Origin: Acidobacteriota bacterium
GTDB lineage: Bacteria; Acidobacteriota; Blastocatellia; Pyrinomonadales; Pyrinomonadaceae
Reading direction: 5' to 3'
Length of the DNA stretch: 10,091 nt
Assembly (NCBI GenBank): GCA_020201365.1
Contig: JAIVGV010000346.1
Location: 1-10,091, forward strand
Position 1 is the stretch's first letter; the number at the start of each line of letters is the position of its first letter. Below the pieces are notes generated by a model. The model saw nothing but the letters and a program-made list of their open reading frames with translations, ran no database searches and was not told the origin of the DNA. Positions 7,718-10,091 of this stretch are shown here, piece by piece. The translations under genes were made by a program, and so were the position numbers.

Positions 7718-7781
7718 TCTTAGAACTCTCTCAGAACTTTCTTACGGGCTTCTCAGGACTTCTACGGGCTTCTCCGTGTAG
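7718..7781 (-). promoter_or_regulatory. 11-bp tandem direct-repeat array, candidate operator of the regulator
   Basis: On the plus strand, successive 11-base units read TCTTAGAACTC (7718), TCTCAGAACTT (7729), TCTTACGGGCT (7740) and TCTCAGGACTT (7751). They are followed by a 9-base unit CTACGGGCT (7762) and a degenerate TCTCCGTGTAG (7771). Read on the minus strand, units resemble AAGTTCTGAGA. The array begins 6 bases before the regulator's ATG (7711) and lies between the divergent genes. OmpR/PhoB-type winged helices bind tandem 11-bp direct repeats, so autoregulation is a reasonable inference. The repeat is plainly visible; its function is not proven. Confidence 0.6.
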
Positions 7782-7823
7782 TCTCGCCGCACGACTTTTC
7801 GGAAGAGGGGGAGCGTGCGCGGA

Positions 7824-7852
7824 ATTTTAACACCCGCCCCGGCAGCCAGCAA
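7824..7852 (-). promoter_or_regulatory. Possible sigma-70-type promoter of the regulator gene
   Basis: On the minus strand TTGCTG (7852-7847) is followed after exactly 17 bases by TAAAAT (7829-7824). The -10 matches the consensus at 5 of 6 positions, the -35 at 3 of 6. Transcription would start near 7817, placing the 11-bp array in the leader and fitting a repressor site. The evidence is only the motif match in a GC-rich background. Confidence 0.3.
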
Positions 7853-8008
7853 TCCGGTTCTCCGGCGGCGGCTACGGGGGCGCGCACCGAGCCGAGAGAC
7901 TCCCCGCCGACCGAGCGCCCTGCCCCCACAGGCCGCGCCGCCGCGTCGCCGCCGCCGCGGGCGGGCGCGCAGGGGCCGCCCGCCGCGCCCGCGGTCTCGC
8001 CCGGCGTC

Positions 8009-10091
8009 CTGTTCGTCGTCAACTCGACGGGCGACGGGGACGACGCCGCGCCGGGCAACGGCTCGTGCGACACGGGCGCCGGCGCGTGCACGCTGCGCGC
8101 GGCAATCGAGGAGGCGAACGCGCACGCGGGCGACGACGGCATCCACTTCCAAATCCCTCCGAGCCAGCCGAACTGCAACGCGACGACCGGCGCGTGCACG
8201 ATCAAGCTGACGAAGGCGCTGCCCGATCTCTCGACCAACGTCAACATCACGGGTCCCGGCGCGAGCCTGCTCACCGTCCAGCGCGACACGAGTAATGCGT
8301 CGAACCTCTTCCGCGTCTTCAACGTGACGGCGACGGGCACGGTCAGCTTCACCGGCATGACCGTCAGCTCCGGGCAGCCCGCGTCCAGCGGCGAAGGCGG
8401 CGGCGGCGTTCACAACGCGGGCGGCGGCACGGTGAACATCAGCGCCTGCGTGTTCAGCTTCAACACCTCGGTCGCGTCCGGGGCGAGCGTCAGGAACACG
8501 GGCTCCGGCACCGTCAACATCATCGGCAGCACGTTCACCAAGAACGACGCGGGCGCGGGCGGCGGCCAGATCGCCAACGTCGGCGCGGGGACTTTGAACG
8601 GCGGCACGTTGAACGTCACCAACAGCACGGTCTTCGGCAACAACAGCCCTAACTCGACCGGCGGCGGCATAGACAACAACTCTTCGGGGACGACCAACGT
8701 CAGCAACTGCACGCTCACGAGGCTCGCGGGGCGCGCCCTAGTCAATAACGTTCAAGCCGGCGGCACGCTGATCGTCAAGAGCACAATCGTTGACGGCGGT
8801 TACTTCGGCGTCACGTCCGCCGGATTCAACCTGGTCCCGGTGTTGGCTCAAGACGACACCACCTTCGTCCAGCCGACCGATCTGAAGGGCACGGGCGGCG
8901 CGCCGCTCGACCCGAAATTCGATCTGCCTTTCCCGCCGCTGGGCGGACCCAAGGAGAACGGCGGCGCGGTCCCGACCATCGCGCTGCTCTGCGGCAGCCC
9001 CGCGATTGACCGCGGCACGAGCGCCGCGCTGACCGGCGCGCTCACGACCGATCAGCGCGGCGCGGGCTTCCCGCGCACCTTCGACGACCCCGGTAACCCG
9101 AACGCCGCGGGCGGCGACGGCACGGACATCGGCGCGTTCGAGCTGCAGCAAACCTGCCCGCACCTCGCCGCCGGCACGGTCGTCAACTCCACGGGCGACG
9201 ACGACGACGCCAACCCCGGCGACGGCGCCTGCGACGCGGACGCGGGCGTCCCCGGCCAGCAGTGCACCCTGCGCGCGATCATCACGGAGGTCAACGCCCT
9301 CGCCGCCTCCGACACGGTCGTCAACTTCGCCATCCCGACGAGCGATCCGGGCTTCGACCCGGCGGCGGCCCGCTACACGATCAACCTCCGCCGCGCGCTG
9401 CCCGACATCAAGTTCGGCATGACTTTCAACGGCCCCGGCGCGGGCGCGCTGACCGTGCGCCGCGAGACGGGAGTGTTCGGCATCTTCACGGTGAAGACGA
9501 CGGGCACGGTGAACTTCTCCGGCTTGACCGTCAGCAACGGCTCGGCGATTTCACTCACCGGGGTCGGGGGCGGGATTCATAACGCCAACGCCGGCACGGT
9601 GAACGTCAACAACTGCGTGTTCACGGGCAACAGCGCCAACCAGGGCGGCGCGATCTTCGGCCCGAACCTGAACATCAACAACTCGACCTTCATCGGCAAC
9701 GCCGCCAGCAGCGTCTCGGTGGACTCCTCGTTCCTGTTCAGCGGCGGCGGCGCCGTGCAGGCGAACGGAGTCTCGACCATCGCCAACAGCACGTTCATCG
9801 GCAACACCGCCGCGACGGCGGGCGGCGCCGTCAAATTCGGCGCCGGCACGCACCTGAGCCTCGTCAACGACACGTTCGTTGACAACTCCGCCGAAGTCGC
9901 CGGCGGGGCCGTCTGCTCCTCGCAAGCGCACCTGACGACGGACACGCTCGAAATCACCGGCAGCGCGTTCGGCGGGAACGTCAGCACCGCCGGCGGCGCG
10001 ATCTTCAGCGGCATCTTTAACCCCGGTTCGGGGAACGTTGACGCCGCGACCGTGCAGATCACCGACAGCACGCTCACACGCAACACCGCGT
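8009..10091 (+). CDS. CSLREA-like / beta-helix / choice-of-anchor Q repeat protein, 5' end unresolved, 3' end outside the window
   Basis: The frame is open from 7724 to the last base. Visible modules are: CSLREA-like domain 1 at 8012-8122 (VVNSTGDGDD, then CTLRAAIEEANA); parallel beta-helix repeats at about 8320-8800 (GTVNISACVFSFN, GTVNIIGSTFTKN, GTLNVTNSTVFGNN); a choice-of-anchor Q-like block at 8906-9148 (GSPAIDRG, TDQRG, DIGAFELQ); CSLREA-like domain 2 at 9176-9298 (CTLRAIITEVNA); and a second beta-helix to the window end. Such proteins are normally exported surface proteins. No ATG, GTG or TTG is in frame between the stop at 7721 and GTG 8324, which lies after domain 1; the next is ATG 8357. 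The coordinate 8009 is a CTG placed just before domain 1 and is not a confident start. Bases 7724-8008 translate to a Pro/Ala/Arg-rich stretch without a signal peptide in any frame. Confidence 0.8.
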   Translation, partial: MFVVNSTGDGDDAAPGNGSCDTGAGACTLRAAIEEANAHAGDDGIHFQIPPSQPNCNATTGACTIKLTKALPDLSTNVNITGPGASLLTVQRDTSNASNLFRVFNVTATGTVSFTGMTVSSGQPASSGEGGGGVHNAGGGTVNISACVFSFNTSVASGASVRNTGSGTVNIIGSTFTKNDAGAGGGQIANVGAGTLNGGTLNVTNSTVFGNNSPNSTGGGIDNNSSGTTNVSNCTLTRLAGRALVNNVQAGGTLIVKSTIVDGGYFGVTSAGFNLVPVLAQDDTTFVQPTDLKGTGGAPLDPKFDLPFPPLGGPKENGGAVPTIALLCGSPAIDRGTSAALTGALTTDQRGAGFPRTFDDPGNPNAAGGDGTDIGAFELQQTCPHLAAGTVVNSTGDDDDANPGDGACDADAGVPGQQCTLRAIITEVNALAASDTVVNFAIPTSDPGFDPAAARYTINLRRALPDIKFGMTFNGPGAGALTVRRETGVFGIFTVKTTGTVNFSGLTVSNGSAISLTGVGGGIHNANAGTVNVNNCVFTGNSANQGGAIFGPNLNINNSTFIGNAASSVSVDSSFLFSGGGAVQANGVSTIANSTFIGNTAATAGGAVKFGAGTHLSLVNDTFVDNSAEVAGGAVCSSQAHLTTDTLEITGSAFGGNVSTAGGAIFSGIFNPGSGNVDAATVQITDSTLTRNTA
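8012..10091 (+). repeat. Internal duplication of a CSLREA-like plus beta-helix module
   Basis: Unit 1 (8012-9148) and unit 2 (9176 to beyond the end) are offset by 1164 bases at VVNSTGD. They share the order VVNST-G-D, CTLRA, KALPD/RRALPD, GPGA, LTV-R and TGTV-F-G-TVS. This reflects protein-level duplication; the DNA has diverged. Confidence 0.75.

Noticed and set aside
5432..7723. Long plus-strand open frame (763 codons) opposite the regulator gene
   Set aside because: It is slightly longer than the real gene, but the product is a monotonous Arg/Ala/Val/Glu mix without domains, whereas the minus strand gives clear winged-helix and SPDG motifs. High GC creates such antisense frames.
7742..8413. 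Minus-strand open frames, and the plus frame from GTG 7815, around the 5' end of the repeat-protein gene
   Set aside because: Their products are Arg/Ala-rich with no motif or signal peptide; only the frame containing VVNSTGD and CTLRAA makes domain sense.

Overview
The window looks like a chromosomal stretch of a high-GC (by eye about two thirds GC) Acidobacteriota-type bacterium, perhaps close to the Blastocatellia. This is an inference. It rests on a ToxR/OmpR-type winged helix fused through one membrane segment to a TolB-like PD40 propeller, a CSLREA / choice-of-anchor Q beta-helix protein, and long intergenic hairpins of the 'CACCGCAGAGG...' type that I associate with such environmental genomes. 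No rRNA, tRNA, CRISPR array, transposase or phage gene was seen.

Layout. 1-553 (+) is the 3' end of a trehalose synthase gene (treS). 762-3029 (+) is a fused trehalose-6-phosphate synthase/phosphatase, so two trehalose routes (maltose isomerisation and the OtsA/OtsB route) lie side by side. 3207-3860 (+) is a small exported protein with an NTF2-like C-terminal half. Each of these three plus-strand genes is followed within about 10-45 bases by a long inverted repeat (598-689, 3039-3166, 3875-3968). The third sits between convergent genes.

The middle of the window is on the minus strand. A small nucleotidyltransferase-like gene (5274 to 4723) overlaps by four bases (GTGA) an endonuclease/exonuclease/phosphatase-family gene (4726 to 3980), so the two are almost certainly co-translated. 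Upstream, after a 187-base gap with no convincing terminator, is the large membrane regulator (7711 to 5462). The gap contains an AT-rich patch near 5412-5424 but no convincing promoter.

The 3' part holds a plus-strand reading frame for a secreted-type repeat protein made of CSLREA-like / beta-helix / choice-of-anchor Q modules. It is duplicated internally and runs off the window. Its frame is open from 7724 to the end, but no ATG, GTG or TTG lies in frame before the first recognisable domain and no signal peptide is visible, so its 5' end is missing, shifted or unusual.

The most interesting non-coding signal is an 11-bp tandem direct-repeat array (7718-7781) just upstream of the regulator's start codon. 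An 11-bp period is the spacing used by OmpR/PhoB-type winged helices, so this is a candidate autoregulatory operator.
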